A stretch of DNA of 64,000 bases from Nocardioides jensenii JCM 1364 = NBRC 14755 (lineage in GTDB: Bacteria > Actinomycetota > Actinomycetes > Propionibacteriales > Nocardioidaceae): assembly GCF_001552535.1 (NCBI RefSeq), contig NZ_BCRJ01000076.1, forward strand, positions 1 through 64,000. Reading direction: 5' to 3'. The notes under the pieces are model-generated. The model saw nothing but the letters and a program-made list of their open reading frames with translations. It had not been told where the DNA came from and did no database searches. The position numbers were made by a program, and so were the translations under genes. Positions 24,724 to 34,192 of this stretch are shown piece after piece. The stretch's first letter is position 1. The number at the start of each line of letters is the position of its first letter.

Positions 24724-26268
24724 ATTCCTCAGCCCACGCAGGGTTCTTCCGCACAGGGTGCAGTCGCGCGCCCCGGGCACGAACTGGCCCAGGCCGCTCG
24801 CGGCGGTGCGCTGACCTTTGCCGGAGTGGGGATCAGCTCGGCCCTCGGCTTCGTGCTGAGCGTCCTGTTGGCCCGAACACTCGGCACGACCGGTGCGGGC
24901 GTGGTCTTCCAGGCGACGGCTGCGTTCTGGATCGCACTCAGCTTGTCCCGGCTGGGCCTCGACACCACGGCGGTCTGGTTGCTGCCCCGGATGGTCTCGT
25001 CGTCACCACACCGGGTGCGTCCGGCCGTCGTCGGGCTCTTGGTCCCGGCCCTGGTGTCCTCCTCGATCCTGGCGTTGTGCTGGCTGATCGGCCGTCAGCT
25101 GCTCGCGGATCCGGCACCGGGGCGCCGTGCGGTCTACGAGTCCATCGACGTGGTTGCCTGCTTCCTGCCGGCGGCCGCGCTCACCACGGTGGCGCTCGCG
25201 GCGACCCGGGCGTTCGGCGGCGTGGTGCCCTTCAACGCGATCGACAACCTGGCTCTGCCGGCTCTGCGACCCCTGGGCGTGATCGTCGCCGTGGCTCTGG
25301 GGGGCGCCACCACCGCGGCGACCTTGGGCTGGGCGGTTCCGTGGGTGGTCGGCATGGTGGCCGCGCTGCTGGTGTTGCTGCGGATGCTGCGGCGACCGGC
25401 CTGGCAGGGCACCGGCGGACTGGTGCCAGACCGCGAGCTGCGCCGCACCATTGCCGGGTACGCCGGCCCACGGGCCGTGGCCGCTGCCCTCGAGCAGTCG
25501 ATCATCTGGATCGACGTGATCCTGGTCGGTGTCATCGCGGGGTCGGCCGCGGCCGGTGTCTACGGCGCGGCTGCCCGCTTCGTTGCCGCGGGGGTCATCA
25601 TCGCCACCGCGCTGCGGATCGTGGTGGCTCCCCGGTTCAGTGCCCTCCTGGCCCGCGGTGAGAAGGGCGCAGTGGAGGAGCTCTATTCGGTCACCGCCCG
25701 CTGGATCCTGTTGTTCGGCGCGCCGGTGTACCTGCTGTTGGCGGCCTTCGCACCCACCGTGCTGAGCTTCCTCGGTGAGGGCTTCGTCAAGGGCGCCGAC
25801 GCCATGGTCGTGCTCTGCCTCGGTTCGATCGTGGTGCTCGCCGCCGGCAACGTGCAGTCGTTGCTGTTGATGAGCGGGCGCAGCGGGCTGGGCGCGCTGA
25901 ACAAGTCGATCGTGCTGGCCTTCAACGTCGCCGGCAACCTCGTGCTGGTGCCGGTCATCGGCATCATGGGGGCGGCGATCACCTGGGCGGTCAGCATGCT
26001 GCTCGACACGGCCCTGGCCGCCTACCAGGTTCGGAAGACCACCGGCATCGCTCTCTCGCTCCGCTCGATCGGTCGGGTCATGGTGCTCGTGGCGGGGTGC
26101 ATCGCCGTCCCCGCCTGGGCGATCGCACTGCTCTGGGGTCGCGGCGTTCCGCAGCTGTTGCTGGCCTTCGCCCTGTGTGGACTGCTCCTGGTCGGTGCCT
26201 GCATCCTGGACCGCAGGCGCCTGCAGCTGCACGAGCTGGCGGCGCTCGGTCGGCGCCGGGTCTCCTAA
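24724..26268 (+). CDS. Wzx-like polysaccharide flippase, apparent ATT start
   Basis: A MATE/PST-superfamily flippase of about 514 residues with some 12-14 membrane segments, expected to move lipid-linked repeat units across the membrane. The first conventional start is GTG 24826, which would remove part of the first membrane segment (GGALTFAGVGISSALGF) and has no spaced ribosome site. A GAGGAG at 24713-24718 lies 5 nt before ATT 24724, and the frame is open only back to a stop near 24684 with no ATG, GTG, TTG or CTG between that stop and 24724. I therefore take ATT as the likely start. Confidence 0.75.
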   Translation: MPQPTQGSSAQGAVARPGHELAQAARGGALTFAGVGISSALGFVLSVLLARTLGTTGAGVVFQATAAFWIALSLSRLGLDTTAVWLLPRMVSSSPHRVRPAVVGLLVPALVSSSILALCWLIGRQLLADPAPGRRAVYESIDVVACFLPAAALTTVALAATRAFGGVVPFNAIDNLALPALRPLGVIVAVALGGATTAATLGWAVPWVVGMVAALLVLLRMLRRPAWQGTGGLVPDRELRRTIAGYAGPRAVAAALEQSIIWIDVILVGVIAGSAAAGVYGAAARFVAAGVIIATALRIVVAPRFSALLARGEKGAVEELYSVTARWILLFGAPVYLLLAAFAPTVLSFLGEGFVKGADAMVVLCLGSIVVLAAGNVQSLLLMSGRSGLGALNKSIVLAFNVAGNLVLVPVIGIMGAAITWAVSMLLDTALAAYQVRKTTGIALSLRSIGRVMVLVAGCIAVPAWAIALLWGRGVPQLLLAFALCGLLLVGACILDRRRLQLHELAALGRRRVS

Positions 26269-27488
26269 CCCATCAGGGTGAGCGCTTGACCGACCAGGCC
26301 GAGGAGCGCTGCCTGGGAGATCCAGACCTTCTCCCACCCGCCGTTGCGCGAGGCCAGTGTCGCGGCTCGCTCCACGACGGTCAGCACGTAGACCGCGCCG
26401 ACGGCGGGATGAAGTGACTGTGGCGTCCCCGCGGCGCGCAGGTGGGGAGCGGCCGCGGCCACGCATTCGCCGAGGCGTACGTCGGCCAGGTGGTGGGCCC
26501 TCAGCCGACGATCGCTGAAGTCCCAGTGCAGGGCATCGAGGCCGGCCACCGCGTCGGTCTCACTGGACTCCCAGTCCCACGCCCACAGGTGCCCGGTGGA
26601 GTCCCGGGCACAGTTCCAGGCGGTCAGGTCGCCGTGCCAACGGCTGCTGACCGGCACCGGCGCATGGAGCGTGCCCGTGCGGGCCGTGAGAGCGCGGACG
26701 GCCTCACCGAGCTCGCGGTGCATGATGCCGTCGTCGAGTCCGTCGAGCCGGGCCACCAGTGCCCGGTAGTGGCCGGTCGAGTGGATCGGCCCGGACCGAT
26801 GCACGGGGCACAGGGAGTAGATCTCAGCGGGCGAGGGGGGGCCCGGGTCGTCGTACGACCCACGCACGTCGCCGGGCAGGGGCTCGGTGACCACCACCGG
26901 GTGGCCGTGGAAGTCCAGACTGGCCAGCACCCGCGGGGCCAGCATTCCGGCGCCAGGCTCGCGGACGAGTGCGGCCAGCGCACGGGCCTCCGTGGCGACG
27001 AACTCGTCGGCGACCGCGTTCCAGCCGAACTTCGCGTAGCCCGCCGGTGCACCGTCGGCGTCGACCAGTTGCAGGGTGGCCTTGCGGTTGGCTCCGGTGC
27101 GCACCCCGATGGAGGCATGGAGGGCCTCGCGGCCCAGCGCCTCGGCGAGGACGGCGAGGGGAAGGCCCGGAGCGGTCGTGCCTGCGCGCACCTGGACGGC
27201 CAGACGGGGGAGCGGGAACGGCAGCCCCACCCGTGCCGCGGTGCCCAGGGCAGCGCGCACGAGGTTCTCCCGGCGGCGACGTAGGCCCCGGTAGTTCATC
27301 AGGCTGCCGACCACAGCGGCGCGGGGACCGTCCGGCAACAGCATCCGCGCGCTCGCGACGCGCGGCAGCACCCGGTAGGCCTCGGCGTCGCGCCAGTGCG
27401 GATCAGGTTCCGGGTTGAGCACCACGCGGACGTCCTCGGACACAGCAGGTGCCCAGAGTTGCTGCTCGAGCATCGCGAGTGGTTGCAC
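26265..27488 (-). CDS. aminoglycoside phosphotransferase-fold protein
   Basis: About 407 residues. The C-terminal half has the APH/choline-kinase catalytic segments: WHGDLTAWNC (catalytic Asp and Asn) and LWAWDWES (metal-binding Asp). The N-terminal half lacks an obvious nucleotide loop and is not recognised. It could phosphorylate a sugar or alcohol related to the polymer, but the substrate is unknown. The start is uncertain: GTG 27488 follows a possible -10 closely and may be leaderless, and ATG 27473 is possible. It is convergent with the flippase gene (4-bp overlap). Confidence 0.6.
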   Translation of the reverse strand: MQPLAMLEQQLWAPAVSEDVRVVLNPEPDPHWRDAEAYRVLPRVASARMLLPDGPRAAVVGSLMNYRGLRRRRENLVRAALGTAARVGLPFPLPRLAVQVRAGTTAPGLPLAVLAEALGREALHASIGVRTGANRKATLQLVDADGAPAGYAKFGWNAVADEFVATEARALAALVREPGAGMLAPRVLASLDFHGHPVVVTEPLPGDVRGSYDDPGPPSPAEIYSLCPVHRSGPIHSTGHYRALVARLDGLDDGIMHRELGEAVRALTARTGTLHAPVPVSSRWHGDLTAWNCARDSTGHLWAWDWESSETDAVAGLDALHWDFSDRRLRAHHLADVRLGECVAAAAPHLRAAGTPQSLHPAVGAVYVLTVVERAATLASRNGGWEKVWISQAALLGLVGQALTLMG

Positions 27489-27543
27489 GCAGCAAGAGTA
27501 TTCGCCACGTGAGGCGGCTGGTGCGTACTCAGGATTGGTGAAA

Positions 27544-27582
27544 TAGGACCGAAGCCGAATTCGCTCCCGGCGCCCGGTCCTA
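27544..27582. promoter_or_regulatory. inverted repeat upstream of the large adhesin-like gene
   Basis: TAGGACCG (27544-27551) and CGGTCCTA (27575-27582) form perfect 8-bp arms 23 bp apart, in the divergent region between the APH-fold gene and the 1,623-residue secreted protein. This is a candidate operator. Confidence 0.45.
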
Positions 27583-27655
27583 GCGTGTTGATCGGTGGGG
27601 AGGTTCGGGTTCCCTCTGTGCATGAGCAATGACCAACACGATGCCGGAGGCGTTC

Positions 27656-30600
27656 ATGGGTTCGACGACTTGCAAGGTGCTTGCCGGTGTCCTGGCGGCA
27701 GCAGGAACGGCCGTGCTGTCCACGGCCAGCGGTGGCAGTGCCCAGGCCGCGCCAGCGGCCGCGGTGGCACCCATCGACCCGGCGGTGCTGGGCACGACCC
27801 AGGCCGACGCGGCCGGATCCTGCTGGGAGATCAAGCAGGTCCGACCTGCCGCTCCCAGCGGTGACTACTGGCTGCTCACGCCGAAGATGAGCGCTCCCCA
27901 GGAGTTCTACTGCGACATGGTCACCGACGGCGGCGGCTGGGTCCTGATCGGGAAGGGCCGCGAGGGCTGGACGTCGTACTACGAGGGGAAGGGCCAGGCC
28001 AGTGCCCTGCTCAGCCCCGACATGGCGATGGGCCCGCAGGCTCACCAGCTCGGTGGGCATGACGTCGACGCGTTGCTCAACGGTCAGCTGGTCTCGACAC
28101 TGCCCGACGGCGTGCGGATTCGCAGAGCGGCCAACTCGACCGGCACCCAGTGGCAGGAGGCGAGAGTCCGGTTCGCCAAGATGCGCGGCTGGGCCTGGAC
28201 GTTCGGCTCCCAGCACCCGTTGGCCGGCTACTCGTTCGACGGAGCCCCGGGATCGGGAGGCTCCTGGCAGTCCTTCGGGTCCGGTCAGCTGCTCACCCGG
28301 ATGGTGACCACCACGAACTCCGGCAAGAACTTCCGCTACGGCTACGGGTACGGCTCCTCGATCGCCGGCTTCAACAACAACACCTCCTACCTGTGGGCCG
28401 AGGGCGACGGTGTCGGTGGCGCTCTGCCCTATGCGCAGGTCTACCTGCGGCCCCAGGTCCTGTCCACGGACCCCGGGTTCACCCCGATCCCCGATGACGG
28501 CACCGAACCGGTCGAACGCACGGTCGTGCCCCGGTCGACGGCCATGGTGACCCCCTGGGGCGTCAGTGGGATCGCCGGCTCGACGGGCCGTGAAGGCTCG
28601 GTCGAGGTGCAGGCGATGACCCAGTCCGGCAACAACATGTACGTCGGCGGCAACTTCGCGTACGTCCAGCGGGACGCGGCCGGAACCGGCCGGGTGAACC
28701 AGCCGTTCCTTGCGGCCTTCGACATCGACACCGGTGAGTGGATCTCCGGCTTCCGCCCCACGCTGAACGAGCAGGTGCGGTCGTTGACCACCCTGCCGGA
28801 CGGGACCGTGGTCGCCGGCGGTGACTTCTCCCAGGCCAACGGTCAGCCGGCCACCGCGATCGTGGCACTCAACCCCACCACCGGTGCGACCCGCTCCACC
28901 TGGAACGTGCGCATCGAGAACCGGACCACGGCCGGGACGCTGATGGTGCGAACACTCGACGTCAGTGGCGCCTTCGTCTACATCGGTGGCTCCATGACGC
29001 ACTTCTCCGGTGGCTCCACGCCCAACACCGCCCGTTACATGCGCAACCTCGGACGGGTCTCGGTCGCCAACGGAACGCCCAGCTCCGACTGGAACCCGGA
29101 CTTGAACGGCACCGTCGTGAGCATCGACGGCTCCGACGACACCAACCGGACGTACGCCGCCGGCTACTTCGACAGCTCGCAGGGCAACCCCTCCAACAGC
29201 GCAGCCGCGATCCAGACCGCGTCGGGTGCCAGTCTGGCCACGCCGACCTGGGCGCCGGTCTGGAGCTCGACCCGGCAGGACTACCAGCAGGGAGTCATGG
29301 AGGTCGGGGACCGGGTGTGGATCGGTGGTTCCGAGCACAACTTCTTCTCCTACGACACCTCCACGTTCCAACGCCTCAGCGGGGAGATCGCCAACAACAA
29401 GGGTGGCGACGTCCAAGCAGTGGCTGCCTCTGCCGGCGTTGTCTATCAGGGCAATCACGCGAGTGACATGACCTATTCCAACGCCTTCTTCTGGCCGACG
29501 ATGAACTCCGACTGGACCGAGGCGAACACGGTGAAGTGGGCGGCCGCGTTCGATGCGTCGACGGGTGCGCGGATCCCTGACTTCGTGCCGACCATGAGCC
29601 TTCGTCTGGGCTCCGGCATCTGGGCGATCGAGCCGGACACCAACGGAACGATCTGGATGGGCGGTGACATCACCAACGTCCAGACCAACCAGGGTGGCCG
29701 GTTCTCCGGCGGCTTCGCGCGCTTCCCGATGCAGGACTCCACCGCTCCGGGCACGCCGGCGAGCTTCCGGATGACCAGTGAGACCGCCACCACCGCCACG
29801 CTCGAATGGGGCAACGTGACCGACGCCTCCGGTGGCATTCACTACCAGGTCCTGCGCGACGACAGGACCGTCGCCGCGACGACCGGCAACACCCGCGTTC
29901 TCACCGTGCCCAAGAGCGAGACCGGCCGCTACTTCATCCGCGCCGTCGACGGGGAGGGCAACGTCGGAGCCAGCAGCAACGTCCTGGTGCTGGGCAGCGG
30001 CGAGGTGCCGCCGACGGCCGCGTTCACCTGGTCGGCTGACCGGGAGAAGCTGAGCGTCGACGGCAGCACATCGAGCAGCGCCACGGGCAACATCGTCGGT
30101 TGGTCCTGGAACTTCGGAGACGGGTCCACCGCGAACGGCGCGACCGCCACGCACAGCTACGCGACCGGCGGCGACTACCTGGTGACGTTGACGGTGACCG
30201 ATGACGACGGCAACGCGAGCTCGTCCGGTCAGAGCGTGACCGTCGGCAACCCGCCGAACCCGAGCCCGACCGATCTCTACGGCGCCGAGGTCTTCGACCA
30301 GGTGCCCTGGGCCTACTACCGCCTCAACGAGGCGGGCGGCACGACCGCGGCTGACGCGGGTCCGGACGGACGAAACGGCACCTACTCCGGGTCGATCAGC
30401 TATCGACAGCCCGGGGCCCTGGTCAACACTGACGACCCGGGCATCGCCACCAACGGTTTCAACGGTTTCGTCGCCTCGCCCCGGGTGAGCACGGCACCGA
30501 CGGAGTTCACCATCGGCGTCTGGTTCCGCACCACCAGCCTGCTCGGCGGCCGACTGATCGGCTACGGCAACTCCAACAGCGGGGACTCCACGCAGTACGA

Positions 30601-32527
30601 CCGTCACCTCTACATCACCAACAACGGTCAGATCGTGTTCGGTGCCTACAACGGGGCGGAGAACCGGGTCACCTCACCGGGCACCTATCGCGACGGCAGC
30701 TGGCACTACGCAACCGCGTCCCTCTCGCCGACCGTCGGCATGCGTCTCTACATGGACGGCCAGCTGGTCGACTCGAACCCGAACACCACCGCCGAGAACT
30801 TCCTCGGCTACTGGCGAGTCGGTGGTGACTCCCTGTGGTCCGGCGCGTCCTCGCGCTATCTCGCCGGCAACATCGACGAGGGGGTGGTCTACCTGAAGAC
30901 GCTCACCGCCGCCCAGGTCGCCGAGCAGTGGCGCCTCGGCGCGACCTCGGTGACCCCGCCGGCGAACACCGCGCCGACAGCGCACCTCTCGGCCTCGATG
31001 AACCAGCTCGCAGGCAGCTTCGACGCCAGTGCGTCCACTGATGCGGAAGGACCGCTCAACTCCTTCAGCTGGGACTTCGGTGACGGGGGGACCGGCACCG
31101 GGCAGACCCCGACGCACACGTACGCAGCGGCCGGTGACTACGACGTCACCGTGACGGTCACCGACGCGGGTGGGCTCACCGACACAGCGACCGAGACGGT
31201 CACCGCGGTCGCCCCACCGGTGACGGAGGTCGTGGTCGCCAACGGCGCCAACTGGCGCTACCGGTACGAGACCGCGGCGCCGCCGACCACGTGGAAGGAC
31301 GTGGACTTCGACGCCACGTCGTGGGACCAAGGTGACGCCGTCCTGGGCTTCGGTGCGACCGCGGTGGCGACCGACATCGACGACTTCGCGACCCCGCAGG
31401 ACCGGGCCCGTGCGGCCTACTTCCGGAGGGCCTTCCAGGTCTCCGACGCTTCTCGGGTCACCCAGTTGGCTCTCCGGTCTGTGGCCGATGACGGGGTCGT
31501 GATCTACGTCAACGGGGTCGAGGTGACCCGATCGAACATGCCCACCGGCACGATCACGCACACCACCTATGCACCCTCGGCACAACGAACGGCAGTGGCG
31601 AATGCGTCGCCGGTCCTCGTCGACGTTCCTCTCGGACTGCTCCGGAACGGCACCAACGTGATCGCCGCCGAGACGCACCTGAACTACCGGAACACCACCG
31701 ACTTCACCTTCGATCTGCGTGCCACGATGACCTCGCAGCAGGCCGCTGGCCCACCAGCCGACCCGATCGCGCTGTTCACCGTCGACACGACCGGACAGAG
31801 CGTGAGCGTCGATGCCGGGACGTCGTACGACCCGGACGGCGTGATCAGCAGCTATGCCTGGACGTTCGGTGATGGTGCGGACACCGGGCGGGTGGTGAAC
31901 CACCACTACGCCGTTCCCGGTGACTACGACATCACGCTGACCGCCACCGACAACTCGGGACGCACGGCGAGCACGACGCGCCATGTGTCAATCGCGGCGC
32001 AACCCGCTACTGACGTGGTCATCCCAGCCGGCTCCGACTGGCGCTGGCGCTACGCGACTGCGGCGCCCCCTGCCGATTGGAATGCGCGCACGTTCGATGC
32101 TTCCGCCTGGAACCTGGGTGCCGGCGCGTTCGGGTGGGGAGCGCCCATCGTGGTCACGAACATCGACACGTTCGCCGACCCCACCGACCGACCTCGTACG
32201 GCGTACTTCACCAAGTCGTTCCAGGTCTCCGACGCCTCTGACGTCACCCGACTGCTGCTCGAGTCGGCCGGGGACGACGGCGCGGTGGTCTACGTGAACG
32301 GGACCGAGGTTGCACGGTCGAACATGCCTACCGGTGCGATCACGCACACCACATATGCGTTGTCGGGCCGTCGTTACACGGTCGCGGCCAACGACCCGAT
32401 CTCCGTCGAAGTTCCGCTCGGGCTGCTGGTCGACGGCACCAACACGGTCGCCGTCGAAACGCATCTCAACTACCGCCGCACCACTGACCTGACCTTCGAC
32501 CTGTTGGCCACGCTCACTCACAACTGA
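27656..32527 (+). CDS. giant secreted fibrinogen-like/propeller/PKD/LamG protein
   Basis: A 1,623-residue secreted protein. Domains in order: signal peptide (to about 32, cut near AQAA); fibrinogen-like domain (about 55-270, with SCWEIKQ and GGGWVLIGKG); a beta-propeller of repeats reading YVGGNF/VVAGGDFSQ (about 295-695); fibronectin III (about 700-778); PKD (785-863); LamG-like lectin domain (875-1096); PKD (1105-1188); a jelly-roll-like domain (1192-1360); PKD (1370-1448); and a second copy of the jelly-roll domain (1452-1622). There is no sortase motif or C-terminal anchor. ATG 27656 is chosen because GGAGG lies 5 nt upstream. It is likely to bind glycans or surfaces. Confidence 0.85.
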   Translation: MGSTTCKVLAGVLAAAGTAVLSTASGGSAQAAPAAAVAPIDPAVLGTTQADAAGSCWEIKQVRPAAPSGDYWLLTPKMSAPQEFYCDMVTDGGGWVLIGKGREGWTSYYEGKGQASALLSPDMAMGPQAHQLGGHDVDALLNGQLVSTLPDGVRIRRAANSTGTQWQEARVRFAKMRGWAWTFGSQHPLAGYSFDGAPGSGGSWQSFGSGQLLTRMVTTTNSGKNFRYGYGYGSSIAGFNNNTSYLWAEGDGVGGALPYAQVYLRPQVLSTDPGFTPIPDDGTEPVERTVVPRSTAMVTPWGVSGIAGSTGREGSVEVQAMTQSGNNMYVGGNFAYVQRDAAGTGRVNQPFLAAFDIDTGEWISGFRPTLNEQVRSLTTLPDGTVVAGGDFSQANGQPATAIVALNPTTGATRSTWNVRIENRTTAGTLMVRTLDVSGAFVYIGGSMTHFSGGSTPNTARYMRNLGRVSVANGTPSSDWNPDLNGTVVSIDGSDDTNRTYAAGYFDSSQGNPSNSAAAIQTASGASLATPTWAPVWSSTRQDYQQGVMEVGDRVWIGGSEHNFFSYDTSTFQRLSGEIANNKGGDVQAVAASAGVVYQGNHASDMTYSNAFFWPTMNSDWTEANTVKWAAAFDASTGARIPDFVPTMSLRLGSGIWAIEPDTNGTIWMGGDITNVQTNQGGRFSGGFARFPMQDSTAPGTPASFRMTSETATTATLEWGNVTDASGGIHYQVLRDDRTVAATTGNTRVLTVPKSETGRYFIRAVDGEGNVGASSNVLVLGSGEVPPTAAFTWSADREKLSVDGSTSSSATGNIVGWSWNFGDGSTANGATATHSYATGGDYLVTLTVTDDDGNASSSGQSVTVGNPPNPSPTDLYGAEVFDQVPWAYYRLNEAGGTTAADAGPDGRNGTYSGSISYRQPGALVNTDDPGIATNGFNGFVASPRVSTAPTEFTIGVWFRTTSLLGGRLIGYGNSNSGDSTQYDRHLYITNNGQIVFGAYNGAENRVTSPGTYRDGSWHYATASLSPTVGMRLYMDGQLVDSNPNTTAENFLGYWRVGGDSLWSGASSRYLAGNIDEGVVYLKTLTAAQVAEQWRLGATSVTPPANTAPTAHLSASMNQLAGSFDASASTDAEGPLNSFSWDFGDGGTGTGQTPTHTYAAAGDYDVTVTVTDAGGLTDTATETVTAVAPPVTEVVVANGANWRYRYETAAPPTTWKDVDFDATSWDQGDAVLGFGATAVATDIDDFATPQDRARAAYFRRAFQVSDASRVTQLALRSVADDGVVIYVNGVEVTRSNMPTGTITHTTYAPSAQRTAVANASPVLVDVPLGLLRNGTNVIAAETHLNYRNTTDFTFDLRATMTSQQAAGPPADPIALFTVDTTGQSVSVDAGTSYDPDGVISSYAWTFGDGADTGRVVNHHYAVPGDYDITLTATDNSGRTASTTRHVSIAAQPATDVVIPAGSDWRWRYATAAPPADWNARTFDASAWNLGAGAFGWGAPIVVTNIDTFADPTDRPRTAYFTKSFQVSDASDVTRLLLESAGDDGAVVYVNGTEVARSNMPTGAITHTTYALSGRRYTVAANDPISVEVPLGLLVDGTNTVAVETHLNYRRTTDLTFDLLATLTHN

Positions 32528-32539
32528 TCGGCAGATGAC

Positions 32540-34192
32540 ATGAAGAGCAACAGGCGTACGGGCGCCGGACTGCTACGCCTGGTCGCGGCGGGACTGCTGG
32601 GCGCCTCGCTCGGCATCCTGGCCAACGGCACGTTGGCGCCGGCATCGGCCGAGGTCTTCGTCGACTCGACCCCCGACCCGTCGTGGAGGGTCAACGGCAC
32701 GGTGTACGCCACCAAGATCGTGGGGGACACCGTGTTCGTGGGCGGATCCTTCTCGACGGCGACGAGCCCAACCGGGCAGAACGTGGCGCGGCGGAACCTG
32801 GCGGCGTTCAGCATGACCAACGGTGCGCTCCTCACTGGCTGGCGCGCGGACGCCGGATCCACGGTTCGGGCCATCGAGACCGATGGCACCTCGATCTATG
32901 TCGGCGGGTCCTTCGGCCAGATCGACGGCGTCACACGTCAACGCATGGCCAAGGTCAGTGTGGGCACCGGCGAGGTCGACCCGGGCTTCCGTCCCAACTT
33001 CAACGGCAACGTTCGGGCGATCGACCTCGATGCCACGGACGTCTACGTCGGTGGCAACTTCACCGCGGTGGACGGGATCACCCGGCAGCGCATCGTCAAG
33101 CTCTCGCGCGACGGCACGGTGGACCCGCAGTTCGACGCGCGCGCCAACAATTACGTGTGGGGGGTCGCCAAGGCGCCCTCGTCGTCCTCGGTCTACGTCT
33201 CCGGGCCTTTCACCACCCTCAACGGAGTCACCCGCACGGGGGTGGGAGCGCTGGACACGACGACCGGTGCGACCACCAACCGTGTCTTCGGCAGTGCGGT
33301 CAACCCGACGCTCGGCCTGGCCGTCAACGACGACGGCTCCCGGCTGTACGGCGCCGGTGGGACCTGGCGCAACGCCGTGTCGGCCTGGAACACCAGCACC
33401 GGCAACCGGATCTGGACCCGCATGACCGGCGGTGACATCCAGGCCGTGGACTACTTCCAGGGCACTGTCTACTTCGGATTCCACGACGGGTACCAGAACG
33501 ACACCCAGATCAAGGTCTTGGCCGCGGACGCTGAAACGGGTGCGCTCGACGCAGGCTTCCGACCACGGTTCAACCGGTTCTGGGGAGTGATGGCGATCGA
33601 CGCCTCTCCGCGGGGCGTGGTCGTGGGTGGTGACTTCACCCAGGTCAGTGGAGTGGCGGCGCAGGGATGGGCCAGGTTCACCGGCACCGGAGCGGCACCG
33701 GCACCACCCCCACCACCGTCCGGTGACGTGCTGAGCATCCCGGCCAGCGATGACGCCACGATCCAGCAGGACCAACCGCAGGCGAACGCCGGCGCTGCCG
33801 ACCGACTCCAGGTCGACAGCAGCCCGGCCGTCATGGACTCGCTGATGCGGTTCGAGGTCAACGGAACGAGCGGACGTCAGGTCCAGCGGGCCGTGCTGCG
33901 CGTCCACAACCTGGATCGTTCGGACCGTGGGGGCGTGGTGTCGCCGGTCGCGACCAACTGGAACGAGGACGACGTCACCTGGGCCAGCGCCCCGCCGGCG
34001 GAGGCTCCGGTGGGTGTCCTTCCCGATGTGGAGGTCGGATCCTGGTACGAGATCGACGTGACCAACCTGGTCACCGGCGACGGCCCGGTCGCCCTGCGCC
34101 TCTCGCCGCAGTCGGCGAACGGTGCGGACTATGCGTCATCGGAGTCGAACGGTCTCGGGCCGGTCCTCGTGGTGACGCTGGCAGCGCCATGA
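32540..34192 (+). CDS. secreted beta-propeller protein with DNRLRE domain
   Basis: A 550-residue secreted protein. The signal peptide (about 1-37) is followed by a propeller built from repeats of the type VYVGGSFGQIDGVTRQRMAKVS (about 40-385), a Pro-rich linker (APAPPPPPSG) and a C-terminal DNRLRE/CBM96-like domain (ASDDATIQQDQPQANAG...) of about 150 residues. The propeller is paralogous to the one in the upstream giant protein and to the next gene. It starts 12 nt after the upstream stop, so the three are probably one operon. Confidence 0.8.
   Translation: MKSNRRTGAGLLRLVAAGLLGASLGILANGTLAPASAEVFVDSTPDPSWRVNGTVYATKIVGDTVFVGGSFSTATSPTGQNVARRNLAAFSMTNGALLTGWRADAGSTVRAIETDGTSIYVGGSFGQIDGVTRQRMAKVSVGTGEVDPGFRPNFNGNVRAIDLDATDVYVGGNFTAVDGITRQRIVKLSRDGTVDPQFDARANNYVWGVAKAPSSSSVYVSGPFTTLNGVTRTGVGALDTTTGATTNRVFGSAVNPTLGLAVNDDGSRLYGAGGTWRNAVSAWNTSTGNRIWTRMTGGDIQAVDYFQGTVYFGFHDGYQNDTQIKVLAADAETGALDAGFRPRFNRFWGVMAIDASPRGVVVGGDFTQVSGVAAQGWARFTGTGAAPAPPPPPSGDVLSIPASDDATIQQDQPQANAGAADRLQVDSSPAVMDSLMRFEVNGTSGRQVQRAVLRVHNLDRSDRGGVVSPVATNWNEDDVTWASAPPAEAPVGVLPDVEVGSWYEIDVTNLVTGDGPVALRLSPQSANGADYASSESNGLGPVLVVTLAAP

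Noticed and set aside
27299..30607. 1,102-codon minus-strand open frame opposite the large secreted protein
   Set aside because: The plus-strand frame has a signal peptide, ribosome site and recognisable domains; the antisense protein has none.
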